64,000 nucleotides of DNA, from positions 186,001 through 250,000 of the forward strand of contig NZ_JBJGED010000007.1 of assembly GCF_045062745.1 (NCBI RefSeq). Direction: 5' to 3'. The notes beneath the pieces are model-generated. The model saw only the letters and a program-made list of their open reading frames with translations, was not told where the DNA came from and did no database searches. Of this stretch, positions 35,250 to 44,400 are shown piece by piece. The DNA comes from Paenibacillus_AA sp045062745 (lineage in GTDB: Bacteria; Bacillota; Bacilli; Paenibacillales; NBRC-103111). Both the position numbers and the translations under genes were made by a program. The first letter of the stretch is position 1. Every line of letters begins with the position of its first letter.

Positions 35250-35903
35250 ATGGATGATTTATTTTTACCAGTAAGAAAGTACAAATCCGATCCTGATCTA
35301 AATGTTAAGATTGTTCCTGAAAAAACAGCTTTCTTATTAGTCGATTGTGATGAATCGAGTGCAGATCAAAAGATAGTCGAAAATCAAATATGTTCATCTT
35401 TAGATATCGCTAGACGTTCTGGAATGAAAATAGTTTATTTATATAACGCTATTCAGGGGGTTGGCGGGCCTTATGATGTTACGACTAGGATTCACGGATT
35501 AGATTATCTTGAGAACAGTTGGAAGCCATTAATGCCTACTTTCAGTAAATTAATACAACCGCTTGAAGGAGAAGCTATTTTACCGAAATCGCATAAAGAT
35601 GGGTTCAACGGAACAATGCTTGATTACTACCTAAAAACATGGAATATAGATACGATTATTGCTGTGGGATTTCATATCAAATCATGTTTGTTTCATACTT
35701 GTATAGGTGCAAGACATAATAATTATCGCGTGATTATGTTGAGGGATTGTACAAATACATTAGAATTTCCTGATACAGTTGATTCTAGCAATCCAGAAGG
35801 TGGATGGTTAAGGTTTGTTTTTATAAGAATGTATGAAACGGATATAGGTTACACTTCAACTTCGATCGAACTAGTAAGGGCTATATTAAATAAATGGTTG
35901 TAG
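35250..35903 (+). CDS. Cassette gene 10: isochorismatase-like cysteine hydrolase
   Basis: 217-residue protein of the isochorismatase/nicotinamidase-like superfamily. The N-terminal catalytic Asp is in LLVDCDE, a Lys is in LPKSHKDGFNG, and the nucleophile Cys lies in GFHIKSCLFHTCIGARHNNY, followed by the VIMLRDCT strand. The family hydrolyses amides or ethers of small molecules; the substrate is not evident. AGAGAGGA precedes the ATG by about nine bases. It is the last cassette gene and is followed only by a remnant repeat. Confidence 0.83.
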   Translation: MDDLFLPVRKYKSDPDLNVKIVPEKTAFLLVDCDESSADQKIVENQICSSLDIARRSGMKIVYLYNAIQGVGGPYDVTTRIHGLDYLENSWKPLMPTFSKLIQPLEGEAILPKSHKDGFNGTMLDYYLKTWNIDTIIAVGFHIKSCLFHTCIGARHNNYRVIMLRDCTNTLEFPDTVDSSNPEGGWLRFVFIRMYETDIGYTSTSIELVRAILNKWL

Positions 35904-35907
35904 AGTA

Positions 35908-35940
35908 ATTCGGGAAGCGATTTCAGGCGACACACCCGCT
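35908..35940 (+). repeat. attC-like fragment J
   Basis: TTCGGGAAGCGATTTCAGGC and the following CGACA match the centre of the repeat family. Both ends are missing. This is the right-hand limit of the array. Confidence 0.5.
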
Positions 35941-36017
35941 GGAAGGACGAGCATGTTGACGCCAAATTTCAGTTCTACGATCTGAACCCGAACATGTGGG
36001 AAGTCTGTCACCCCTAA
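35940..36017 (+). pseudogene. Unidentified C-terminal gene remnant
   Basis: An open frame of 25 codons reads WKDEHVDAKFQFYDL and then NPNMWEVCHP before a stop codon. The codon usage is GC-rich like the chromosome, not like the cassettes. There is no start or ribosome site, and its left end coincides with the end of the repeat fragment. It is probably the tail of a chromosomal gene cut by the array's insertion or by later deletion. I do not recognise the family. Confidence 0.4.
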
Positions 36018-36058
36018 TCGTTCTCTTTAGAAGGGCCAGGCCGGATCGACTCCGCCCT

Positions 36059-36093
36059 AACACAAAAGCCGCGATAGCAGCGGCTTTTGTGTT
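36059..36093 (-). terminator. Terminator of the dioxygenase-like gene
   Basis: AACACAAAAGCCGC pairs perfectly with GCGGCTTTTGTGTT. On the minus strand it follows the stop codon of the gene at 36100 and gives a T-rich arm. It can also stop + strand transcription leaving the cassette array. Confidence 0.85.
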
Positions 36094-36099
36094 CCTTGA

Positions 36100-36936
36100 T
36101 TATCGCTTGAAAACAACAGGGAAGTATTCATTGTTGAAAGGCATGCCGTGCGAAGGGCGCGGCCCTAAAAATCGTACATTGTCATGACGCTGAATATGGG
36201 CTTTATAGCACGTATCCCCCGGCATCAAGTGGGCAACCACCGACATTCGGGGTTGATCGGTGTTGTTCGCGCCTGAGCCGTGGAACGTAAGCGCATGGTG
36301 GAAGCTGGCTTGCCCCGCTTTGAGAATGCACGGTTCCTCGACCCATTCGCGGCCGTTCGCGTATTTTCGCTGCAGTTCCTCCATGTTCTGGTTAAAAAAC
36401 GAGTCGCTGTCCGGTACGAGTCCCCACTTGTGCGAGCCCAAAATCGTCATCATGCCGCCATTCGTCAGATCGGTATCCTGGAGCGCAACCCAGACCGTAA
36501 TCATATCGGATGTGCTGGCACATTGCCAGTATCCGTAGTCTTGGTGCCAACCGACGTTTCCGGCTTTCGTGGGCTTACCGTTTACCCCGGGTTTGTAGAT
36601 CACTTGGTCGTGCCAAAGCCGGATTTCATCTATGCCAAGCAGATCGGCGGCCCATTCGCCCATGATCGGGTCGGTTACCGCACGCCGGACTTCGTCGTTA
36701 ATCCACCAGCCATTATCCATTTTGCGGAGCGCATCGGGATCCCGCTTGGAATAATAACCGTTCATCGGGTGTCCGTCCCCGTCACAATCGCCGGACCAAA
36801 TCCGCTCATGCGCCTTTCGCAGCCTCTCAATTTGATCGTCATCGAACAGCTTGGGGCTGATCCAATAGCCGTCACGCCAAAACACCGTTTTATCTTCTTC
36901 CGTAATCCGATACTGCCTTTCAGCGGTCAAATTCAT
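36100..36936 (-). CDS. Phytanoyl-CoA dioxygenase-family protein
   Basis: 278-residue Fe(II)/2-oxoglutarate-dependent oxygenase of the PhyH type. The iron ligands are His and Asp of WHQDYGYW (HxD) and the distal His in LTFHGSGANNT; the 2-oxoglutarate-binding Arg is in QPRMSVVAH. It probably hydroxylates a small molecule; the substrate is unknown. ATG 36936 is chosen because AAAGGAGG lies eight bases upstream; a longer frame to 36957 begins inside that site. It is divergent from an AraC regulator with a cupin-type sensor, which is its probable controller. Confidence 0.88.
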   Translation of the reverse strand: MNLTAERQYRITEEDKTVFWRDGYWISPKLFDDDQIERLRKAHERIWSGDCDGDGHPMNGYYSKRDPDALRKMDNGWWINDEVRRAVTDPIMGEWAADLLGIDEIRLWHDQVIYKPGVNGKPTKAGNVGWHQDYGYWQCASTSDMITVWVALQDTDLTNGGMMTILGSHKWGLVPDSDSFFNQNMEELQRKYANGREWVEEPCILKAGQASFHHALTFHGSGANNTDQPRMSVVAHLMPGDTCYKAHIQRHDNVRFLGPRPSHGMPFNNEYFPVVFKR

Positions 36937-37063
36937 ACTTCGTTTCCTCCTTTGCATGTCTTGATCCTATCTTAAGGAAGTGAATGGGGCTTGGCGTTCG
37001 CTTTCGTACAGAGTAGAATCAGAAACATAGGAAGAAATCGATACATGAAATCGGGAGGGGATC

Positions 37064-37906
37064 TTGTCCACGATGAGATGGGTGTATGACCAAGAAGTAC
37101 CCTCCGTTCCGGAGTTGGTCATGGTAGGAAGCGATGACCCTCGCAAGGCATTGCCGCTCAAGGATCATATTCACCCCGGCAGTTATGAATTCGTGTTCGT
37201 TGAACGGGGCAAGGCGAGCTGGGAAATGGACGGAGCGTTGTATGAAACGCGGTCCGGAGACGTTTTTCATACACGTCCGGGAGAAATCCATCGAGGAGCG
37301 TTCCATGTCATCGAACCGTGCAAGTTTTGGTGGATCATCCTTAGGGCGCCCGAGCGGGAGGATTGGCTTCGCTTGTCCCCGGGAGAACAGACCGTTGCGA
37401 GAACAGCGCTGCACGCTTTGCCGAGAATCATTCATACCGGACTTCTGCCCGTCGAGCCGTTCAAGCAATTGCAGCGCAGCCTGCAAGAGAAAAGCGAGTT
37501 CCGCAGCATGGCCGTACGTCAGACCCTGGTCCAGCTTTTGTTGCTATTTCTTCATCCTGTTCCCGATGAACGCGTAATCGCGGAAGATCTCCTTCGATAT
37601 TTCGACCGTATGATCGCTAGGATCGAGAGAGAGCCGTCATGGCGGCCTACCGTTCAAGATTTGGCCGGCGATGCCCGTGTCAGCGTTTCGCACTTTCACC
37701 GCACCTTCCAATCTTACACAGGCTTCTCGCCCATGTCTTATTTGGAGCGGACAAGGATTAAGGAAGCATGCCGAAGGCTGAAGGAAGAGGCTCAGTCGGT
37801 CACCCGAATCTCGCACGAATTGGGCTACCCGTCGAGCCAGCATTTTGCCACCGTGTTCAAACGGCATACGTTCGCCACGCCGACCGAATGGCGGAATCGC
37901 GGTTAA
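37064..37906 (+). CDS. AraC-family transcription regulator with cupin sensor
   Basis: 280 residues. The N-terminal cupin-like ligand domain (about 20-130) shows HPGSYEFVFVERG and the RPGEIHRG turn. The C-terminal AraC DNA-binding domain (about 185-280) has two helix-turn-helix units: VQDLAGDARVSVSHFHRTF and ISHELGYPSSQHFATVFKR. It likely regulates the divergent PhyH-type oxygenase gene, 127 bases away, in response to a small molecule. The start is TTG with GGAGG five bases upstream; ATG 37073 is an alternative with the site too far away. Confidence 0.9.
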   Translation: MSTMRWVYDQEVPSVPELVMVGSDDPRKALPLKDHIHPGSYEFVFVERGKASWEMDGALYETRSGDVFHTRPGEIHRGAFHVIEPCKFWWIILRAPEREDWLRLSPGEQTVARTALHALPRIIHTGLLPVEPFKQLQRSLQEKSEFRSMAVRQTLVQLLLLFLHPVPDERVIAEDLLRYFDRMIARIEREPSWRPTVQDLAGDARVSVSHFHRTFQSYTGFSPMSYLERTRIKEACRRLKEEAQSVTRISHELGYPSSQHFATVFKRHTFATPTEWRNRG

Positions 37907-37936
37907 CCAGCTTGTCAAACTAAAGAGTGATACTCC

Positions 37937-37969
37937 GCTGCCGGGATTGTTTCGGCGGCTTTTTTTTTG
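37937..37969 (+). terminator. Rho-independent terminator
   Basis: GCTGCCG pairs with CGGCGGC (one wobble) and is followed by nine T. It ends the AraC regulator gene. Confidence 0.88.
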
Positions 37970-38117
37970 CATTCGATTGAAAAAAATAGGCGCGGTTCGC
38001 CTCGCTGCTGCATGTCACACCATTGTCACGCATCTGACCCATGAATGTCACGCATCGGACTTATGATGGGGACGAAGCAAAAAGAAACCATGCAGAGACG
38101 AGAGGATGGAGATCCGA

Positions 38118-39851
38118 ATGGAGAACAACAATCATGCAACAAAATCGATGAAAAAAAGACTGATGGTCCTTATGGGCGCTGCTGTCATTGCGGCATCGGG
38201 CAACTTTGCCACTCCAGGGCACCCGGCGATAGCAGCGGCGGCCGTTCAGGCAGAGGCTGCCATGACTATAGCGCATACGGATCAGATCGACTTCATTACG
38301 TTACTGGTGTACAAGCAGCTGCCCCTGATCGTTGTCAAAGCGGCTGCTGTTGCGGATCAGGATTACAATAAAGTGCTCGATGCGGTCGAATCCGGCAGTT
38401 CGCTGGCGGAAGCTACAGGGATGGGAGCCGCTTCCCTCGTGGAGGCGCTGCGCGATGATTTTGGCTGGGAACTGGATCGGGACGTGATGAGGGGAAGCAT
38501 CACCCGGCAGCAGGCGGACGAGGCGCTCCAAGAGGCGACGAGCTTGTTCGAAGAGGCCGTCTCCGGCTCCCGGGGCGCAAAGGCGGCCGCGAGTGTTTTC
38601 CCGACGCGCGGGGTGGACGTTGTGGAACGGAGGCTCGCAAGTATCGTGCAGGATGCAGCCTTTTGGGCTAAGAAAAGCACGATCGAGATCAGACAGGCAC
38701 TCCGTGAAGGCCAAACCCTAAACGCCGCGGCGATTCGAGATGAGTCGGGTGCGGATTCCACGGTGTCGGATATTGAGGATACTACGCTATCCGTGTACCT
38801 CGTCGGTTTGTTGCAGCAGGATCTCGATGGGAGCGTTCGGGCAGGCGAGTTGACCGCTGAAGCAGCAGCCGAGAGCATGGAAAAGGGCACCCAAGCGATC
38901 GACCGCATCTTGGGCACGGCCCGTTACGAGCCGGAGACGTCGGTTTGGATGCAAAAGTATGGTGAATCGCTGCTGCACGACCGCCTAGATTGGATTATTA
39001 TGGATACGGCCCTCCTGTGTGACCAGGAGTCCTCCGAGGTGATCGAGTCGCTCGAGCAAGGGGGGACTCTCGTATCCGCCTCCGGCATGACCGAATCCGA
39101 CTTGCTGGCGGGATTGGGCGCGAAAGCCGACGAGGCGATTGATAGCGCGTGGAGAAGCGGAAGCGTAACGGTAAAGCTGGCGGACGAATTGAAGCAGAAG
39201 GCTGCAGAGAGGTTGAAAGAGGCCGTCAGGATGGCCGGTTACGGTACTGCGGCGTCCGCGGACGCAAGGAGCGATTCCGGTGTCGCCGAGGCGAGCCTCC
39301 GTCACATGATCGAGCGGAGCGCCAGCTACGCCAACCTATCCACCGTAGAAGTGCGAGACGCGCTGAAGGCGGGACAGACTCTCGTCGAGGCTACCGGCGT
39401 GGAGCAGGATGAATTGCTCATGGTACTGCAATCGACCGTCGATGCTTATATCAACTCTGCGGTCGATGACGGGACTTTAGCGCAAGGCGCCGCTGCTCTG
39501 ACCAAGGCTGAGGCGGGACATCGTCTTGAGCAGGCAATCGAAACAAGGGGACACGTCCCCAAAGTAGGCGTAGAAGCTTATGTGCAGGAACGACTCGAGC
39601 GGGTCGTAGCGGATGTGGCGGCACTTGCAAATAAGCCTGCGGATGAGCTGCTCCTTGCATTGGCTCAAGGCCGGTTGCTGGCTGATGAGGTCGGGACAGA
39701 CAACGGCAGTTTGGTGTACAAGCTGCTGAGCGATGTGAACCGTGAGCTGAACGATTTTGTCGTGAGCGGCAGCCTGACTGAAGAGGAGAGTCAACAGGCG
39801 CTATCCGAATATACTTCGAGGTTGTTAGACGTTTTGGGTTTGAGCCAATAA
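38118..39851 (+). CDS. Secreted helical-repeat protein
   Basis: About 577 residues, not assigned to a named family. A lysine-containing signal peptide with Ala-rich cleavage region (about 1-45) precedes roughly five alpha-helical repeats of about 95-115 residues. Each repeat shows a pattern of LxxIVxDxAxLxxKxxxEVxxALxxGxxL, a (S/T)GM/V segment, and a helix followed by G(S/T)LTxxxA. The repeats lie near residues 60-150, 175-255, 285-375, 390-475 and 485-575. It is acidic and probably extracellular, perhaps a structural or adhesive protein. Start ATG 38118 has GGAG six bases upstream; ATG 38106 is four codons longer. Codon use matches the chromosome. Confidence 0.75.
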   Translation: MENNNHATKSMKKRLMVLMGAAVIAASGNFATPGHPAIAAAAVQAEAAMTIAHTDQIDFITLLVYKQLPLIVVKAAAVADQDYNKVLDAVESGSSLAEATGMGAASLVEALRDDFGWELDRDVMRGSITRQQADEALQEATSLFEEAVSGSRGAKAAASVFPTRGVDVVERRLASIVQDAAFWAKKSTIEIRQALREGQTLNAAAIRDESGADSTVSDIEDTTLSVYLVGLLQQDLDGSVRAGELTAEAAAESMEKGTQAIDRILGTARYEPETSVWMQKYGESLLHDRLDWIIMDTALLCDQESSEVIESLEQGGTLVSASGMTESDLLAGLGAKADEAIDSAWRSGSVTVKLADELKQKAAERLKEAVRMAGYGTAASADARSDSGVAEASLRHMIERSASYANLSTVEVRDALKAGQTLVEATGVEQDELLMVLQSTVDAYINSAVDDGTLAQGAAALTKAEAGHRLEQAIETRGHVPKVGVEAYVQERLERVVADVAALANKPADELLLALAQGRLLADEVGTDNGSLVYKLLSDVNRELNDFVVSGSLTEEESQQALSEYTSRLLDVLGLSQ

Positions 39852-39970
39852 TGATTAAAAACAAAGCGGTTGGCCGTGGAGACATTTCTGCGGCCTTTCC
39901 GAATTTGAGACCATATCACCTAACTTATAACATAAAAGGAGGGATTCAAGAAGAAATATAGAACATAAGT

Positions 39971-40114
39971 TTGCAAGAAGTATCGAAGAAGACTGGTACG
40001 TCTTTTAACAAGGTGTTAACGAATGGCAGTCAGTTATATGGAACAGACAATAACATTTTTCCGCTTTCAGGCATGGAATTTCTAATCCCTAGTAGCAGAG
40101 AAGGAGCCCGATAA
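39971..40114 (+). CDS. Possible small protein coupled to the alkC-like gene
   Basis: Not recognised. The 47-residue frame (LQEVSKKTGTSFNKVLTNGS..., then NNIFPLSGMEFLIPSSREGAR) looks protein-like. Its TAA overlaps the ATG of the next gene (TAATG), a hallmark of coupled translation. Its own start is poor: the only candidate is TTG, and the good AGGAGGG at 39937 is 27 bases upstream with a stop between. It may be a decayed gene or have a frameshift near its start. The rest of 39852-40113 holds a possible weak hairpin (GGCCG/CGGCC near 39870-39893) and nothing else. Confidence 0.3.
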   Translation: MQEVSKKTGTSFNKVLTNGSQLYGTDNNIFPLSGMEFLIPSSREGAR

Positions 40115-41220
40115 TGGCTGAACCCTTAAAGTCAATCTACAGTCCTGCGTTTTTGCACAGCTTCGCCCATATAGTGCGAAATCGATACAGCGGCTTTAAC
40201 CAAGAGGCATTCGTAGCCAAAGTTATGGAGGATGGTTGGGAGGAGCTCGAGTTGAAAGCCAGGATTCGCCGAATCTCCACGGTATTAGGCTCCTCTCTCC
40301 CAGAACGGTACGAAGATGCCATAGACGTGCTGCTCTCCATTTGTGAGGAGTGTTCCGGATTTCCGTATTTGTTTTTCCCGGATTTCGTTGAAGTGTACGG
40401 GACGCGTGAGGAGCATTGGGAGTTGTCCATGAAGGCACTGGAACGGTTCACTTGCTTCTCTTCCGCCGAGTTCGCGATCCGGGAATTTATCGTTCGGGAT
40501 CCGGACCGGGCCATGAAGCAGATGCTCGTCTGGTCGAGACACGAGAATGAGCATGTCCGGCGTCTGGCCAGCGAGGGTTGTCGGCCCAGGCTGCCCTGGG
40601 GGAAGGTTCTGCAAATGCTGAAGAAAGATCCGTCTCCGATACTACCCATCCTGGAGCAATTAAAAGCGGATCCGTCGCTGTACGTAAGGAAGAGCGTCGC
40701 CAACAACCTGAACGATATTGCCAAAGATCATCCGTCGATTGTGATCGAGACGGCTCGACGCTGGTTAGGGAAGCAGGCGGAGACGGATTGGATCGTTCGG
40801 CACGCATGCCGGACCCTGATCCGGAAGGCGGATCCGGACGTGCTCGCCTTGTTCGGCTACGAAGAGGAGAACGATACGATGGCTTTGGTGACCGGCGCCC
40901 GAATCGTATCCGAGCCATCCACGATCTCGATCGGCGAGCGTTGCGATCTACGGTATGAATTGACGATCCGGGAAGGCGACCCCAAGCGGTTCCGAGTCGA
41001 ATACGGGATATACTTCGTAAAAGCAGGGGGGAACACTTCCCGCAAATTGTTCTTGCTGACCGACAAGATCATGGAAGGCGGATTCCAGCTGAGCGGCAGC
41101 CGATCGCACAATTGGTCGGATCTAAGCACACGCCGCCATTACTCCGGCACGCACCGGATCGTGCTAGTGGTGAATGGGCAAGAAGTCGCCGAGACGGAAA
41201 TTGAATTGGTAAAGGCCTAG
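40114..41220 (+). CDS. alkC: AlkC-type DNA alkylation repair glycosylase
   Basis: 368-residue HEAT-like-repeat DNA glycosylase of the AlkC family, which excises 3-methyladenine-type lesions without flipping the base. The opening MAEPLKSIYSPAFLHSFAHI, the WEELELKARIRRIS helix and RRLASEGCRPRLPWG match the family pattern. The last about 100 residues (from about 265) form a beta-rich segment consistent with the Ig-like domain known at the end of AlkC proteins. It would act in base excision repair in the cytoplasm. AAGGAG lies about eight bases before the ATG, which overlaps the stop of a small upstream frame. A terminator follows. Confidence 0.88.
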   Translation: MAEPLKSIYSPAFLHSFAHIVRNRYSGFNQEAFVAKVMEDGWEELELKARIRRISTVLGSSLPERYEDAIDVLLSICEECSGFPYLFFPDFVEVYGTREEHWELSMKALERFTCFSSAEFAIREFIVRDPDRAMKQMLVWSRHENEHVRRLASEGCRPRLPWGKVLQMLKKDPSPILPILEQLKADPSLYVRKSVANNLNDIAKDHPSIVIETARRWLGKQAETDWIVRHACRTLIRKADPDVLALFGYEEENDTMALVTGARIVSEPSTISIGERCDLRYELTIREGDPKRFRVEYGIYFVKAGGNTSRKLFLLTDKIMEGGFQLSGSRSHNWSDLSTRRHYSGTHRIVLVVNGQEVAETEIELVKA

Positions 41221-41253
41221 AATGTCGAATAACTGGTTCGTCACGTCACACCG

Positions 41254-41281
41254 CCGAGCGCTTTATGCGCTCGGTTTTTTC
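41254..41281 (+). terminator. Rho-independent terminator
   Basis: CCGAGCGC pairs with GCGCTCGG around a 5-base loop and is followed by six T. It ends the alkC-like gene. Confidence 0.92.
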
Positions 41282-41449
41282 ATTGTGCGCAGGCGGTTAA
41301 GACCCGGATTCTTTAAAATCGTCAGCCTCTCTTGCTTATTGTCGGTGCCTTACCGGAGAGGCGGCCAGCTATAATGAGTTTGTATTTTTCAATCCAAGGC
41401 AAAGGAGGAACGGATTGCTCAGCTGATTTAACTATTGAGAAGGAGTTGA

Positions 41450-44400
41450 ATGGATTTGTTGAAAAAAGGGAAAACATGGCTTATTTCAGCGTTTTGCTTC
41501 CTTACTGTCGCTTCAACAATCGCCCAGCCTGTGACCGCCTCGGAGGCCGCTTCGGCTCCACCCGCGACAGCATCAGTAGCCGCACCCTCAACCGCTGAAT
41601 CGGACTTGGACGCGTTTTACAAGGACTTGAATGGGTACCCTACCTTTTCAGCTACTTATAACGGAGGCGTGGCCGCAATCGAGTCTTCCGCCTTCATCGT
41701 CGCGGTGAATCCGGATACGACTCCCATCCTCGCGGCGGCCAGGTATGGAGCAGGACGTGTCGTAGTGGCAGGGGACGACTCCTACTTCAAATTTTCCTCA
41801 GATATCACCGACGAGAGGAAGACGGTAGCCCGCAACATTCTTTCCTGGGTGACGGAAACCGCCTCTCCGATTACGTACCGGGAAGCCCTGCAGGGACAAG
41901 GGAAGCTTTCGCTCGTAAGTGCTACCACGAAAAACTGGACGATTGACAGCCAATATCCGATCGAGCATCTCAAGTGGAGCAGCTTCACCGACCATGCTTT
42001 GGATCCTGCGGTGTATCCGGTAGCGTATGTCGACGGGACGGTCAAAGCGGAAGAGATTCCGGTTCTGGAAGCATACATACGCCAAGGCGGAAATGTGGTG
42101 GTGCCGTTAAAAGGCTGGGTCATGGAGCAATATCCGTCCGTTTTCCTAGGCAGCGCCTATGAGGGCCGCTCAGCCAAATTGTCCGAGGATTTTCCCGTAC
42201 AAAGGCTGTTGAATCAAGTGGGGCTTGGCCTTATGAACAACACGGCTACGACCAAAACCGCGGTCCTTCCGAAAACAACCGTCGAGCAATCCGTCGCGTA
42301 TCATATGAACACGCTTCGGGACCAATCGAAGAAGATGGAAGCGGGTACGCTGACGATCGATGACGTCAAGGTAGGAGCACCCGATGCTGCACCGACCAAG
42401 AAGCTGCAAATCATGGCGGCGGCATTGTCCGGCACTTTCGGGACCTTGACCCCATATAGTTCGATTTACGCGGAGGTGCAAGCGGAGGCGGAACAGTTAA
42501 ATACGCTGGAATTCCCCTTGGATAAATCGAAAAAGCCTTACACCAGCGCATTGCTGTCTTACAAACTCAGTCAAATCCCGGGGAATTTGACCGGAGCCAA
42601 ATCCCCTTATGCGGACGTTTTCCCGGGCGTTGTTCCCAGTAATGCCGAGCGCGTCCGGAACGTTACGATACCGGTAAGCTTCGACTACTCGACCTATGAT
42701 TATTTACGCCAAGGCACGGTTCCCAAGGGATGGGTCAGTACGGGCTTATACGCTCCCGCCGGAGAGTGGGTTAAGGTTCAAGTGCCGCCTGGGGTGACTA
42801 ACCTGGACGTGCAAATCGGAGCGCAGACGGACAATTTATCGAGCAAAGATATTTGGGATCGGGTACCGGTTGTATTCCAACGTAAAACGTTAACGGCCGG
42901 GGAGAATCTGATCCGCAGTCCGTACGGCGGTTTGATCTATCTGATCCCGACCAAGCCGCAGCCAGGTGTGCAAACCGTCGTTACAATCAGCGATGCGGTG
43001 CAAGCCCCTTATTATGTGTTAGGGCGAACGACGGCGGCAGAGTGGCAAACGATTCGGAACGCCCCGGCGCCGTGGGCAGAGCTACAGGGCAGACGGGTGA
43101 TTGTCACCGTACCATCCACTGTTCTGCGTACCCTGGACGATCCGGAGCAAGTCGTTAAGAGCTGGGATGCCATCGTGGATTTTGACGATGAGCTCGCCGG
43201 GTTGGCACCTGATCAGCCGCTGCCTCACCAAAGCGTGAACCTGCCGTTCCGCTACGTGGCGGACATCGAGATCTCGGCCGGATTCATGCATGCCGGTTAT
43301 CCGATCATGTTCCATATCACTCCGTCAGCGCCGTATGCGGTAGATAACGATCGAATGACGCGAGGGGGCTGGGGCTTCTGGCACGAGACCGGACATGAAT
43401 ATCAGCAAGTGCATATGAACTGGGGCGTAACGAGCGAGATCACCGTCAACATTTATTCCCTCTACGTCCAGCAGAAATTCGGCAACAGCAGCAACCTGCT
43501 CGTTGCGGATGCACAAGGCAAAACTCTCTATGATAAAGCTCAAGAATACATCAATAATCCGAATCCGAACAAAACGTATGGCGACACCGCATACCTCGAT
43601 GTGATGGGCTATCTGGTTATGTTCCGTCAACTGTCCTTGGCCTACGGCTGGGAGTTCTATACGGACCTGCATCGAATCTACCGGGAACTGCCGGCCGCAA
43701 GCCTTCCCAAGACGAATCAAGAGGAAATTGACTTATTCGTCGTGAACGCTTCCCGGACGGCCGGCTACAACCTGCTTGAGTTTTTTGACAAGTGGTCGCT
43801 GCCCTATACGAAATCTGCCGTCGTCCCTCAGGTGCAAGCCTTGAATCTGCCTACACCGGAGCAACCGGTATGGCAGCTGCGTGAGACGAACAGGCTGCCC
43901 TCTCCTGTCCTCGACATTAGCTCCGCGAGGGAATGGTCTAACGGACCCGTAACCGTTACCCTGAGAGACAGCATCGCAGACGTTGTCACTGCGGAATGGC
44001 ATCCGATGGCGATCAAGCAGGTGAAAGTCGGAAACGGCGGCTGGACGGATTATACGGCACCTCTAGTTATCGAAACGGAGGGAGAAACCGCGGTTTCCAC
44101 ACGATATAGGGAGCTGTCCGGCGTTACGGGTCCGGTGAGCACGATAACGGTCAAAATCGATCAAACGGCTCCAACGATTCAAGCTGCCGTGAGCCGGACG
44201 GTCAACCTAACCGACTTGCTCACGGTTACGGCCCAAGTCTATGACTCGCCAAGCGGTGTAGAATCTGCTTCCTTCTATCTGGACGGCAAGCCCGTTCAAG
44301 TGCCGCTGAGCGTTCAACCCCTAGACCTCTCGGTCGGTCAGCATGTATTTCGAGTAACGGCGAAGGATGCCGCTGGAAACGAGGTCACGCAGGAGTACCC

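Larger units (their letters stand above)
29047..35940 (+). mobile_element. Integron-like gene cassette array without integrase (CALIN-like)
   Basis: Nine cassette-sized units, each with one or two AT-rich genes on the + strand, are separated by GC-rich structured repeats of about 160-200 bases. Six repeats are (near-)complete and at least four are partial. Complete copies start with an RYYYAAC-like box (ACCTAAC, GTCTAAC, ATCTAAC) followed by GTATTCACG. They end with CGTGAATAC, a 6-base spacer and a GTTRRRY-like box (GTTAGAC, GTTAGGC). The terminal arms are thus imperfect inverted repeats, as in attC sites. Stop codons of genes abut or lie within the left box. The genes are functionally unrelated. 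No tyrosine recombinase gene is in the window, so this is a cluster of attC sites lacking an integrase, or the integrase lies elsewhere. Confidence 0.72.

Noticed and set aside
29047..35940. CRISPR array
   Set aside because: The repeats are about 160 bases long and separated by genes of 300-700 bases, not by 30-40 base spacers.
29047..35940. Group II intron, IS or other transposon explanation for the repeats
   Set aside because: No reverse transcriptase, transposase or target duplications are seen, and each repeat follows a gene stop codon in fixed orientation, which fits cassettes better.
41332..41598. An 88-codon frame before and over the start of the M60 protease gene
   Set aside because: It overlaps the signal-peptide region of a clear gene in another frame and has no protein-like features.
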